Shown piece by piece: positions 33,473 through 41,708 of a DNA stretch of 64,000 nt (position 1 is the stretch's first letter; the number at the start of each line of letters is the position of its first letter). The DNA is taken from NCBI GenBank assembly GCA_003149345.1, contig QFWI01000011.1, positions 124,001-188,000 on the forward strand. The letters run 5' to 3'. The notes beneath the pieces were generated by a model. The model did no database searches, had not been told where the DNA came from, and worked only from the letters and a program-made list of their open reading frames with translations. This DNA comes from Vampirovibrio chlorellavorus (GTDB lineage Bacteria; Cyanobacteriota; Vampirovibrionia; Vampirovibrionales; Vampirovibrionaceae). The position numbers and the translations under genes are program-made.

Positions 33473-34378
33473 TCAAAGTCGACTGGGAAACCCGTCCAGT
33501 TGATCGATTAACCCCTTGCAAAAGCGTGAGAGGTTTTTTTGTGTCAGGTTAAGGGTAATGCGCTCACTGTTCTGGCGTTTATAGGGAGTGCTACCCGGTT
33601 CGCTCAAACTCAGGGCGCATTGGCAACGTTGATCAGGCTGCAATGTCATTTCAACACTAAAAACCGGCTCTAAAAAATCGGAACGATACTGGCTCATCTC
33701 CCCAGTGGCCATTTTTTGGCAGGCGTTTAGCCACTCCTCAATTTCATGTCGTAGCAAAAAGGCACCCTTGTAAACGTTGGAGGCGTCCTTATGGTAGGTC
33801 ACTGCCTGACAGACCAGCCATTCGTCATACCGGGAGCAAGGAAATTGCCCGGTTTCCCACTTTATAATTTCCAATCGCAGACCAACGGGTTCATCATCAT
33901 CCATCAAGGCAGCCGCCGGGGGTATCTTGGCAGACGACTCGGGAGTCTGTGCCGATTGATGGCCGATGGCTGTACTGGTTTGCGTGCCGGTGGCTGAGGG
34001 AGCGGCTGTATACAACTGATCTTTACGCACCAGCGCTTGGGTCAGAAACCCGTCCCCAATCTTGCGATGCCCGTGCCAGGCTTCCACCCGGCTGACAACC
34101 TTACGGGCTTTCACCTGGGTAACCGTGGAGGCGATGCGAACGGTTGCCCCCACGGGGGTTGCGGCCAGATGCTTTAAATCGATGTGATAGCCCACGCTCT
34201 CCTCATCCGGCTCCAGATAAGGCAGAACATGCTGGCGGGCCGCCCATTCCATATGGTTGAGCATACTGGCCGTGGCATATAAAGGATGAATGATCTGCTC
34301 CCCAAATTGGGGGCGCATGGCCTCGGTGACCTGTATGGAAAACTCAAAGCGATGGCCAACGGACAAGCCTGCTCTCAT
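33473..34378 (-). CDS. FlK-like hotdog thioesterase fused to a WapI-like domain
   Basis: A 301-residue two-domain protein. The first 125 residues follow the fluoroacetyl-CoA thioesterase FlK: YATASMLNHMEWAARQHVLPYLEPDEESVGYHIDLKHLAATPVGATV. Thr36, Glu44 and His70 have exactly the spacing of the FlK triad Thr42, Glu50, His76. A Ser/Thr/Ala-rich linker (about 125-165) leads to a C-terminal domain with LRLEIIKWETGQFP, DEWLVCQAVTYHKDA and GAFLLRHEIEEWLNACQKM, which resembles the WapI family of small proteins of unclear role. The gene overlaps glcF by four bases and is the last of the glcDEF operon. Hydrolysis of a small acyl-CoA is likely; the substrate is unknown. Confidence 0.75.
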   Translation of the reverse strand: MRAGLSVGHRFEFSIQVTEAMRPQFGEQIIHPLYATASMLNHMEWAARQHVLPYLEPDEESVGYHIDLKHLAATPVGATVRIASTVTQVKARKVVSRVEAWHGHRKIGDGFLTQALVRKDQLYTAAPSATGTQTSTAIGHQSAQTPESSAKIPPAAALMDDDEPVGLRLEIIKWETGQFPCSRYDEWLVCQAVTYHKDASNVYKGAFLLRHEIEEWLNACQKMATGEMSQYRSDFLEPVFSVEMTLQPDQRCQCALSLSEPGSTPYKRQNSERITLNLTQKNLSRFCKGLIDQLDGFPSRL

Positions 34379-35694
34379 TGGCCTTTTCCTTTGGGGCGGG
34401 CGCTGGATGGCTGCGGGGAACGATAGGCTTCTGCCAAAACCGAGACGGGGTGCCGGACTTGCATGGGTAGCCCTTGGGTTTCAATGCCTTTTTCTAATTG
34501 CAGCATGCAGCCGGGGTTACCGGTGACCACGGTGCTGGCGCCATTGGCCTGACAGGCGCTGGCCAAATGCCCCATTTTCTCTTGCAAAATCTCTCCGCTG
34601 AGGTCGGGATGCTCCAGATTGAAAATGCCGGCACTGCCGCAGCAGGCCTCCATGTTCGTCAGGGGCACCAATTCCACACCGGGCACTTGGGCCAGCAGAT
34701 CCATGGGCTCCTGTTTGACTTTTTGCACATGATACAGATGGCAGGCGGCGTGATAGGTGATTTTTTCGTGCAGGCCGTAATTTTTGAACGGAGCCAACGG
34801 CTTTTTGGCCAGCAGGGCCATCACATCAATCAATTTTTCGGAAAATTCCGCGGCTTGTGGAGCAATGCTGGAATCACCCGCCAGTAGCTTGCCGTAATCC
34901 TTCATCGTGGAACCACACCCTGCCGAATTGACCACAATCCAGCGGGGCTGAATGCTGAGGGTTTTGGTAATCAGGTCTTTGGCCCGCTCCCGGGTAATGT
35001 CGATCTCTCCAGCGTGGTGGGCCAATGCTCCGCAACAGCCTTGCTCCGGGATGACCACCCAGTAGCCATTGGCAGCCAAGACCTCAAGGGTGTCCCAATG
35101 CACCGGATTGTAAAAAATGTCCATCACGCAGCCGGTCAGCAAGGCTACGGTTTCCCCCGTCGAATTGCCAAAGCCCATGCCCGGGGTCAGGGCTTTGCGG
35201 GCTGGAATATTGGGCAGCAAGCTTTCCTGATGGGCCAGTGCTGGGGCAACCTTGAGTAAGCCCAAGCCACGGACCAGCCATTGCAACCCACTGCGTTGAT
35301 ACAGCCGCAGCAGTCGCCCACCCCACACCAACAACCGATGGTTGGGCAACACCCGGCGAAACACAAACCGTTTGAACCGGCGACCCAGACTGTGATCCCG
35401 CTGGGTCAAATCCTCCCGGGTACTCAGCAAGATGTTGCCGTATTGCACCGCCGACGGGCAGACCGTCTCGCAGCCGTGACAGGCCAGGCATTGATCCAAG
35501 TGGGGTTTGACTGCCTCTGGCTCCAGCTGGCCTTCCAGCAGTTTTTTCATCAGGTACAGGCGTCCACGGGGCGATTCTGCCTCCGAGCCGGTGGCCTGAT
35601 AGGTAGGACAAGCTGGCAGGCAAATCCCGCAGTGGATGCAAGCCTTTAGCTTGTCCAGTTCCAATTGCAGGTGGGGCAGGGGTGTGTGGCTCAT
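34375..35694 (-). CDS. glcF: glycolate oxidase iron-sulfur subunit
   Basis: A 439-residue protein with two [4Fe-4S] motifs near the N terminus, CIHCGICLPACP (about residue 15-26) and CLACHGCETVCP (about 68-79), and two CCG domains with GCCGALAHHAG and ACCGSAGIFN. This is the GlcF/LutA layout. It transfers electrons from the FAD subunits GlcD and GlcE to the quinone pool during glycolate (or D-lactate) oxidation. It lies 45 bases after glcE and overlaps the thioesterase by four bases. Length is typical of GlcF (about 400-440). Confidence 0.95.
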   Translation of the reverse strand: MSHTPLPHLQLELDKLKACIHCGICLPACPTYQATGSEAESPRGRLYLMKKLLEGQLEPEAVKPHLDQCLACHGCETVCPSAVQYGNILLSTREDLTQRDHSLGRRFKRFVFRRVLPNHRLLVWGGRLLRLYQRSGLQWLVRGLGLLKVAPALAHQESLLPNIPARKALTPGMGFGNSTGETVALLTGCVMDIFYNPVHWDTLEVLAANGYWVVIPEQGCCGALAHHAGEIDITRERAKDLITKTLSIQPRWIVVNSAGCGSTMKDYGKLLAGDSSIAPQAAEFSEKLIDVMALLAKKPLAPFKNYGLHEKITYHAACHLYHVQKVKQEPMDLLAQVPGVELVPLTNMEACCGSAGIFNLEHPDLSGEILQEKMGHLASACQANGASTVVTGNPGCMLQLEKGIETQGLPMQVRHPVSVLAEAYRSPQPSSARPKGKGQ

Positions 35695-35739
35695 TGGGCC
35701 TCTTTGTGGATCGTTTGTGGGTTGGGGTGGAAATTTCGG

Positions 35740-36975
35740 CTAGGTTAAGGGTAACTGGGGCGCAAACAGGATGTTACCGGGATCATAGCTGTTTTTTAAA
35801 CGCCGGAGCAAGTCCCGTACCGCAGGATTTTGGGGCAAGTTGAACGCGGCGTAAAGTTTGCTGGCCTCCAGGGCGTTGGCCGCGTCGCCGGGGGCAATTT
35901 GCTTGATTTGCAAAAAGCCCTGATGCGCCTCGGCCTGATCTTTGATGTAGCGCAAGGCTGCTGAAGGCAGCTGGTCGGCAAACAGGGACACCAAGCCCGC
36001 CGCCGGGCGAACCTGCATTCGAATGGAACCCAGGGAGCTTTGTTTGCTGACCTGCCCCACAAAGCCCTGCCATTGGCTGAGGGGAAAAGCCGCTTCCAGA
36101 ATGGTTTGCTGCGCTGGGAATTGTTGCAGTTCAAACAAAAAAGCCTCACCGCTGCGGGTGTCCAGCACGGTGGGAGAGCCCGGAAGCTGCCCGGATAAAA
36201 TGGCCGCCTGGGCCTTCACGATGGCCTCGTCTCCAGCCAGCTCAAGCAGCAAGCGCCACTGGCCCTGCTCCTGAAATAACTCGCACACGCTGAGGGTCAA
36301 CCCGCTGGCAAGCACTTGCTCCACCAATGGAAAGGCATGATTCAAAGAATCGGGCGACACACACCATTGCTGGCGGGTTTCGGGCAGGGCGGCCAGCTTC
36401 AGGGTCACGGATGTCAGCACCCCGAATTGATGGTAACCGCCAATGTGCAGCTTGGCCAAATCGTAGCCGGTTACGTTTTTAACCACATCCGCCCCACTGA
36501 TGGTCACTTGCCCATCCGGGGTGGCCACTTCCGCTTTCAGGACATAATCCCGTGGATAGCCCCGCAAGCCCGTTTGCAAGGCCGGGCGTTCTTCCGCCAA
36601 AATTTGCCCGATGGTGAGGGCGGGCGGGTAGCTGAGGGGCCAAGTCTGTCGGTGGGGAGCCACCGTGGCCAGCAGTTCCCGGTAGGTCATGCCGCATTCC
36701 ACCTGAATGATGAAATCGGCTACCGAATGCTGCCGAACGCGATTCAGGGTTGATAAATCCAACCACACAGGCACTGGCAGTAAAGCCGCATCCGCTGGGC
36801 ACAAGGCCACGGGCTGATTTTGAGATTGAGCCCACTGCAAGAGTTTGGCCACTTGCGAGGGGGTTTGAGGACTCAGCTTGTAGCCGCTGCGAGCTTCAAA
36901 TTCCCAGGTGCAGGCTAGCCCCTTGTGCTGAAGCTCACTCAAACCAGGAGAAGTGCTGGAGGTTGCTATATCCAT
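35740..36975 (-). CDS. glcE: glycolate oxidase FAD-binding subunit
   Basis: Start set at ATG 36975, which overlaps the glcD stop and follows GGGGAGGG; 30 upstream in-frame codons lie inside glcD. The 411-residue product has a shortened PCMH-type FAD domain: QVECGMTYRELLATVAPHRQTWPL, then TIGQILAEERPALQTGLRGYPRDYVLKAEVATPDGQ and VVKNVTGYDLAKLHIGGYHQFGVLT, which are characteristic of GlcE. The C terminus ends LKNSYDPGNILFAPQLPL, as usual. It forms the glycolate oxidase complex with GlcD and GlcF. Its length is a little above the E. coli protein (350). Confidence 0.94.
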   Translation of the reverse strand: MDIATSSTSPGLSELQHKGLACTWEFEARSGYKLSPQTPSQVAKLLQWAQSQNQPVALCPADAALLPVPVWLDLSTLNRVRQHSVADFIIQVECGMTYRELLATVAPHRQTWPLSYPPALTIGQILAEERPALQTGLRGYPRDYVLKAEVATPDGQVTISGADVVKNVTGYDLAKLHIGGYHQFGVLTSVTLKLAALPETRQQWCVSPDSLNHAFPLVEQVLASGLTLSVCELFQEQGQWRLLLELAGDEAIVKAQAAILSGQLPGSPTVLDTRSGEAFLFELQQFPAQQTILEAAFPLSQWQGFVGQVSKQSSLGSIRMQVRPAAGLVSLFADQLPSAALRYIKDQAEAHQGFLQIKQIAPGDAANALEASKLYAAFNLPQNPAVRDLLRRLKNSYDPGNILFAPQLPLT

Positions 36976-38411
36976 AAGCCCTCCCCGGTCAGCAGTTGAG
37001 GGCTCACCGCATGGCGGGCTTCCCCGCAGGCGGATCGGATCGGGAAGATCTTCTCTGGATTGCACAACCCAGTCGGGTCGACGGTGCGTTTGAGCTGCCG
37101 CATTTTTTCCAAGGATTCTGGTGAAAATTGCAGGGGCATCAACTCCGACTTCTCAATGCCAATGCCATGCTCGCCACTTAAAGCGCCGCCCACGGACAGG
37201 CAGGCCTGTAAAATTTCCTCGCCCGCTTGCATGGCCCGGCGCACCTCATCGGGCTTGTCAGGGTCAAACAGCACATGCGGATGCAAGTTGCCATCACCGG
37301 CATGAAACACATTGCAAATAATGACCTCGTAGCGCTCGGCCACGGCGTAAATTTTTTCCAGCAGGTTGACCAACTGGCTGCGAGGAATGACCGTGTCATT
37401 GAGATAAAAGGCCGGGGCGTAACGACCATAGGCGGCCACGGTGGCCTTGCGGGCCTTCCACAGGGCCAGGCGTTCGGCTTCGGTTTCTCCGGTGCGCACC
37501 TGGCTCACCCGGTGATCTTCCAAAATGGCCAGTAACTTTTTCTCATCCTGCCAGACCTGGGTGGCGGGGCCATCCAGTTCAATCAGCAGCACCGCTTCAG
37601 CATCTTCCGGGAACCCCACCTGAAAGGCCTGATTGACAGCAGTCACCGTAAAAGCGTCCATAAATTCCAGCGCGGACGGCACCAAACCGCTGCGAATGAT
37701 ACTGGCTACGGTGCCCCCGGCGTCGGCCACGCTATCAAAAGCGGCCAAATAGACCCGTATTTTTTCGGGAATAGGAGTGAGCTTCACCACGGCCTGGGTC
37801 ATAATGCCCAACGTGCCTTCTGAGCCCACCATCAGGCCTACCAGATTGGGGCCGTGGCTGCGACGGTTCTGGCTGCCAATCCAGGTCAGGGAGCCATCGG
37901 GCAAGACCAGTTGCAGGGCCAAAATATGATCGGTGGTGACCCCATATTTAATACAATGAATGCCCCCGGCGTTTTCGGCGATGTTCCCGCCCAGGGTGCA
38001 AGCGCTTTGGGAGGAGGGATCCGGGGCGTAGAACAGGCCGTGGGGCTTTAAGGCTGTATTCAGGCTGGCGTTGATCACTCCCACTTCCACCGTGGCGGTG
38101 CGGTTTTTGGGATCAATTTGAATAATGCGGTTCAAACGATTTAGCCCGATTTGCACCCCGCCCTGCATGGGCAAAGCGCCGCCGGATAGCCCTGTGCCAG
38201 CGCCTCTGGCCGTGTAGGGAACCCCCGCCTGAATGCAGGCCTGAACCACCTGGGCCACGTCTTCAGGGGTTTTGGGCAAGGCCACGATATCCGGTTTTTT
38301 TTGAATCAGGGTGCAAGCGTCGCACTCATAAGCCATCAATTCCTCCGGTTGATCCAGAACATACCGGGCTCCCAGGATATTGCGGAGCGTTTGAACCAGG
38401 GCTTGGGGCAT
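36966..38411 (-). CDS. glcD: glycolate oxidase catalytic FAD subunit
   Basis: Start placed at ATG 38411, after the small upstream gene; an open extension of 33 codons overlaps that gene. The 481-residue product has the FAD-binding PCMH domain: VPYTARGAGTGLSGGALP, SACTLGGNIAENAGGIHCIKYG and GSEGTLGIMTQAVVKL. The C-terminal FAD-oxidase domain shows FHAGDGNLHPHVLFD and SGEHGIGIEKSELM, and ends DPTGLCNPEKIFP. It oxidises glycolate or D-lactate. First enzyme gene of the glcDEF-thioesterase operon on the minus strand. In a non-photosynthetic host the glycolate may come from algae or cyanobacteria nearby; that is speculation. Confidence 0.95.
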   Translation of the reverse strand: MPQALVQTLRNILGARYVLDQPEELMAYECDACTLIQKKPDIVALPKTPEDVAQVVQACIQAGVPYTARGAGTGLSGGALPMQGGVQIGLNRLNRIIQIDPKNRTATVEVGVINASLNTALKPHGLFYAPDPSSQSACTLGGNIAENAGGIHCIKYGVTTDHILALQLVLPDGSLTWIGSQNRRSHGPNLVGLMVGSEGTLGIMTQAVVKLTPIPEKIRVYLAAFDSVADAGGTVASIIRSGLVPSALEFMDAFTVTAVNQAFQVGFPEDAEAVLLIELDGPATQVWQDEKKLLAILEDHRVSQVRTGETEAERLALWKARKATVAAYGRYAPAFYLNDTVIPRSQLVNLLEKIYAVAERYEVIICNVFHAGDGNLHPHVLFDPDKPDEVRRAMQAGEEILQACLSVGGALSGEHGIGIEKSELMPLQFSPESLEKMRQLKRTVDPTGLCNPEKIFPIRSACGEARHAVSPQLLTGEGLWI

Positions 38412-38424
38412 AGCGACCACCGTT

Positions 38425-38637
38425 TCAGGATTTGAAAATGGATTGATCGTCGGAGGGCTCGTTGGCATCGGGGGGCAGAACCCGCTGGCGATCCTGATCG
38501 GACTTGGCAAACAGGCGGCAATCTAAAAATCCGGCCAGCCAGCTCAGGCCCACAATAAACATCCACCCATAGGTATCGGGGGAATGTTTCGTGCCCATCA
38601 GGGCCACAATTCCAATGCAGAGCAATACAAAAAACAT
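38425..38637 (-). CDS. small membrane protein, 70 aa
   Basis: A 70-residue protein with two hydrophobic segments, FFVLLCIGIVALMG (residues 2-15) and YGWMFIVGLSWLAGFLDCRLF (about 23-43), and an acidic, polar tail. Such a layout fits a two-helix inner-membrane protein. No Shine-Dalgarno is obvious, but the stop lies 13 bases before the best glcD start on the same strand, and the clean membrane pattern supports a real gene. It could be a small partner of the glycolate oxidase complex or unrelated. No family recognised. Confidence 0.5.
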   Translation of the reverse strand: MFFVLLCIGIVALMGTKHSPDTYGWMFIVGLSWLAGFLDCRLFAKSDQDRQRVLPPDANEPSDDQSIFKS

Positions 38638-38754
38638 ATGGCTATTGTAGCTTTAAAAGCCGGTGATGCAAATGTCGATTCGTCCGCTCAGGCTTTCCTT
38701 CCATGGCCAACATCCGCTACAGTGGAGAAGTTCCTTGAGATTGATTTGTAATTT

Positions 38755-39348
38755 ATGTCCGATTTGACCGATTCCAGCAATGTGCCCTGTACTGCCCATC
38801 CGCAAACGCTAACCCGTTTGCGCTGTACCGAGTGCGAAACGCCCATTTGTCCCCAGTGCATGGTGATGTATGAGGTGGGCTTCAAGTGCCCGAAGTGTGC
38901 CCGAAAGCGCCCCAATACCCTGCAACAAGTACAGGCCAAACACTGGTTGGCAGGAGGATTCAGCAGCCTGGGGCTGGGTTGGCTATACGGCTGGCTGCAT
39001 CCCGTTTTAATGAGTGTGGGACTACTGTGGTTTTTTGGATTGCCCATACTGGCCGTATTATTGACCTATGCGCTGGGTCAGCAGGCGGGTGGGCTGGCTC
39101 ATCGGTTATCCGGTTACAAACGCCATCAGGGCTTGGTTTGGTTGGCCTTCAGCGGGGCCATTTTAGGGGCCTTCTTGGCGGCTCCCATTCAATCGGAAGT
39201 GGGGATGTTGTGGACGGTTCTCAGCACCACAATTAGCGATCCGGCGGTTTCCGGTACGTCCAGCACTTTATATGTGCTAGGGCAAGGTTTGCGCCTGTTG
39301 GGACTGGTCGCCTTTTTACGGGGATTCCGTCAGGCTTTTCGGACTTAA
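38755..39348 (+). CDS. B-box zinc-finger membrane protein
   Basis: A 197-residue protein. The first 50 residues form a B-box type zinc finger: CTAHP, LRCTEC, PICPQCM and FKCPKCA supply eight Cys/His ligands (about residues 12-48). About three or four membrane helices follow (WLAGGFSSLGLGWLYGWL, VGLLWFFGLPILAVLLTYAL, LVWLAFSGAILGAFLAA). B-boxes joined to membrane domains occur in bacterial rhomboid proteases and Yip1-like proteins. No rhomboid GxSG serine motif is visible here, so protease activity is not supported. No clear ribosome binding site. It converges on mutY with a four-base overlap. Confidence 0.75.
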   Translation: MSDLTDSSNVPCTAHPQTLTRLRCTECETPICPQCMVMYEVGFKCPKCARKRPNTLQQVQAKHWLAGGFSSLGLGWLYGWLHPVLMSVGLLWFFGLPILAVLLTYALGQQAGGLAHRLSGYKRHQGLVWLAFSGAILGAFLAAPIQSEVGMLWTVLSTTISDPAVSGTSSTLYVLGQGLRLLGLVAFLRGFRQAFRT

Positions 39349-40463
39349 ACAGGTTGAGCCTGAGTGGCTTGCCATTCGGTCAGCATTTTTTCCAGCACCG
39401 TTTTATTGGCCTTGGGAAAAGCGTATTGCGGTAATTCATCCGGCTTAACCCAGCGCCAGGCTTGGGCCGCCTGGGGCTGAAGCTCGCCGCTGACGTATTG
39501 GCAATGATAAGCGTGCAGGGTGATTTTGAAATGGGTGTAGGCATGCTTGACGCTGGTAATGAGTTCCCCGACTTCAATGTCTATGCCCAGTTCTTCTTGA
39601 ATTTCACGAGTGACCGTGTCGCTCAAGGTTTCGCCTGTCTCCTGCTTACCACCGGGAAATTCCCATAGCCCGCCCAGCAAACCGCCTTCCGGACGCTGCT
39701 GAATAAACACCTGGCCATCTTTCCAGATGACTCCCACGGCAATGGTATGGTGCGGCGTTTTGGCCTTGGGCGCTTTCACCGGACGCTCATGTTGGGTGCC
39801 CCGATCGCAGGCCTGGCAAAAGGGTTTCACCGGGCACAGCAAGCAACGGGGATTTTGCGGCAAACACACCGTGGCCCCCAATTCCATAATGGCCTGGTTG
39901 TATAAGTGCGGCTCTTCGCTTTCTGAAAGCAATGTCTCCGAGGCTTGCCACAGTTGGTTAATCACGGCGGTTTGCTGAATGTCCTGATCCACATCAAAAA
40001 TGCGGCTGAGTACTCGTTTGACGTTGCCATCCAGCAAGGGGTGTTTTTGTCCGTAGGCAAAGGTCAAAATGGCGCCCGCCGTACTGCGGCCAATGCCGGG
40101 CAGGGCTTCCACCTCGGCCAGGGTATTGGGGAAAATCCCGTTATGCTTTTCCACGATCTGCTGGGCCGCTTTTTGCAAGTTGCGGCAGCGGGCGTAGTAG
40201 CCCAGCCCCTCCCACAGTTTCATTACCTCGTCCGGCGGGGCTTGGGCCAAGGCCTGAAGGGTGGGGTATTGGGCCAAAAAGCGTCGGTAGTAATCCAGTA
40301 CCGTTTTGACCTGGGTTTGTTGCAGCATAATTTCTGATAGCCAAATGGCGTACGGATCGGTGGTTTCCCGCCAGGGCAACTGTCGATGATCGGCTTTGTA
40401 CCAATCCGTCAAGGTGTGGGCGAATCCTGCGTGGGAACAAGTCGGGGTGGCTTGGGGAGGCAT
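39345..40463 (-). CDS. mutY: A/G-specific adenine glycosylase with an intact Nudix motif
   Basis: Start set at ATG 40463, giving 372 residues; a TTG six codons upstream is also in frame. MutY removes adenine opposite 8-oxoguanine. The catalytic Glu is in WLSEIMLQQTQVKTV, and the helix-hairpin-helix LPGIGRSTAGAI is followed by LLDGNVKRVLSR with the catalytic Asp. The [4Fe-4S] ligands are in CLPQNPRCLLCPVKPFCQAC (Cys-x6-Cys-x2-Cys-x5-Cys). The C-terminal domain, which normally is a degenerate MutT fold that recognises 8-oxoG, here carries a full Nudix box, GKQETGETLSDTVTREIQEELG. It could therefore have its own hydrolase activity. Confidence 0.96.
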   Translation of the reverse strand: MPPQATPTCSHAGFAHTLTDWYKADHRQLPWRETTDPYAIWLSEIMLQQTQVKTVLDYYRRFLAQYPTLQALAQAPPDEVMKLWEGLGYYARCRNLQKAAQQIVEKHNGIFPNTLAEVEALPGIGRSTAGAILTFAYGQKHPLLDGNVKRVLSRIFDVDQDIQQTAVINQLWQASETLLSESEEPHLYNQAIMELGATVCLPQNPRCLLCPVKPFCQACDRGTQHERPVKAPKAKTPHHTIAVGVIWKDGQVFIQQRPEGGLLGGLWEFPGGKQETGETLSDTVTREIQEELGIDIEVGELITSVKHAYTHFKITLHAYHCQYVSGELQPQAAQAWRWVKPDELPQYAFPKANKTVLEKMLTEWQATQAQPV

Positions 40464-40732
40464 TGAAAAGAACCGTTTCAAAAAAATGTGATTCGGGGTG
40501 GGAGAGGCATGCGGACTAGCTTGCTCAGGTTCATCATAGTGCTGAAAGGGGTTTTGGCAAGCGCTTTAACAATTGGCAACAAAAGGCAATCGACACCATT
40601 TGATTGTTTTTATTTAATCAAGTCAGTGTAAATGAAGAAATTTCCAGCCAGCCATTCTATCGAACCTTTTCCAATTTAATTACTGAGAGTCGATTTGAAA
40701 TCTTAGAGAGCGCAAATTAAGGAGAAATATTG

Positions 40733-41314
40733 ATGATCCCTTTAGGTAGTTTTAGCCAGCCATTCCAATCTTTTGGTTCTCCAATCGGAGGGGTGCCGAC
40801 TGGCATTCAGACGTTATCCCCTGGTATTGTCAGCCTTCCCGGAGGCTTCCCCACTGGTGGTATTACTGGCCCAATCCCTGGTGTGCCCAGCATGCCTAGC
40901 TTTCCTATTATGCCTAGCTTCCCTGGAGGAATCGCTGGTGCTGGTGGAGCATCTCCGTTTTCACCTGTACCGGGTATCACAGGTGGCTTTCCAAGCCCCG
41001 CAACTCCAGGAAGTGCTTTTGCGCCTCCTCAATTAGGCGGCGGTGGTGGAGAATTTTTGCAGCAACTATTGCCAGCGATTCTTCAGCTTCTTCAGGCCAT
41101 GACTGACTGGATTGGCGGTGCCTCAGGTCAGCCTGCCGCTGCGCAAGATGCTGCCGCCGGTGCTGCTGGTGCTGCCGGTGCTGCTGCTCCTGCCGGAGCT
41201 GGTGCCCCTGCTGCTGCTGCTCCTGCCGGAGCTGGTGCTGCCGGTGCTGCTGCTCCTGCCGCTGCTGCCGCTGCCGCTCCTGTTGGTGGAGCCGGAGGTG
41301 CTGGCGGGTACTAA
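40733..41314 (+). CDS. Pro/Gly/Ala-rich low-complexity protein, 193 aa
   Basis: ATG with AAGGAGA 8 bases upstream. The first 110 residues are rich in Pro, Gly, Phe and Ser in loose repeats (GGFPTGGITGPIPGVPSMPS, SFPIMPSFPGGIAG). A single amphipathic helix follows (EFLQQLLPAILQLLQAMTDWIGG). The last 65 residues are nearly all Ala, Gly and Pro (AGAAGAAAPAGAGAPAAAAP). No signal peptide is seen. The layout, a hydrophobic ILQLLQA helix beside an Ala/Gly repeat tail, is shared with the next gene. The leader AGCGCAAATTA before the ribosome binding site is also shared. It resembles structural or self-assembling proteins; function unknown. Confidence 0.7.
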   Translation: MIPLGSFSQPFQSFGSPIGGVPTGIQTLSPGIVSLPGGFPTGGITGPIPGVPSMPSFPIMPSFPGGIAGAGGASPFSPVPGITGGFPSPATPGSAFAPPQLGGGGGEFLQQLLPAILQLLQAMTDWIGGASGQPAAAQDAAAGAAGAAGAAAPAGAGAPAAAAPAGAGAAGAAAPAAAAAAAPVGGAGGAGGY

Positions 41315-41346
41315 CCCTCTTTATTGTGATAAGCAAAATAGGTTCA

Positions 41347-41378
41347 AGGGCAGCTCTGTTTCAGGGCTGCCTTTTTTA
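41347..41378 (+). terminator. intrinsic terminator after the Pro/Gly/Ala-rich gene
   Basis: GGCAGC (41349-41354) pairs with GCTGCC (41366-41371), followed by six T residues. It ends transcription of the gene stopping at 41314. Confidence 0.8.
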
Positions 41379-41708
41379 ATGGTTTTACTTAGTAATTTTT
41401 TGTTAAAAAATTTGTATAAACTCAGTAAACAGGCAATTCTCCGTATTTAAATGTTTTTATTTTAATGTAAGCGTAATATTGAAATAACGGTTTATACCTA
41501 CATCCAAGATAGTCAGGTGTTGACCTTGAGAAAGCCTCCCTGTTCAGCATTTCAATGGAAATAAGTGTTCATTCAATCAATATTGAGAGAGTATCAAAAC
41601 TTACAAAGCCCCCTGAGGTTTGAAGAATTAATATCAAAAGAATTTAACTTATTTGTAGTTTAGTTCCAGTTTTTAAAAGAGATGAGCGCAAATTAGGAGA
41701 GTTAATTT
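41379..41708 (+). other. AT-rich spacer between the two repeat-protein genes
   Basis: A 330-base AT-rich stretch. Its 3' end holds the leader AGCGCAAATTAGGAGAG of the next gene. No promoter pair stands out; no gene was seen. Confidence 0.4.
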
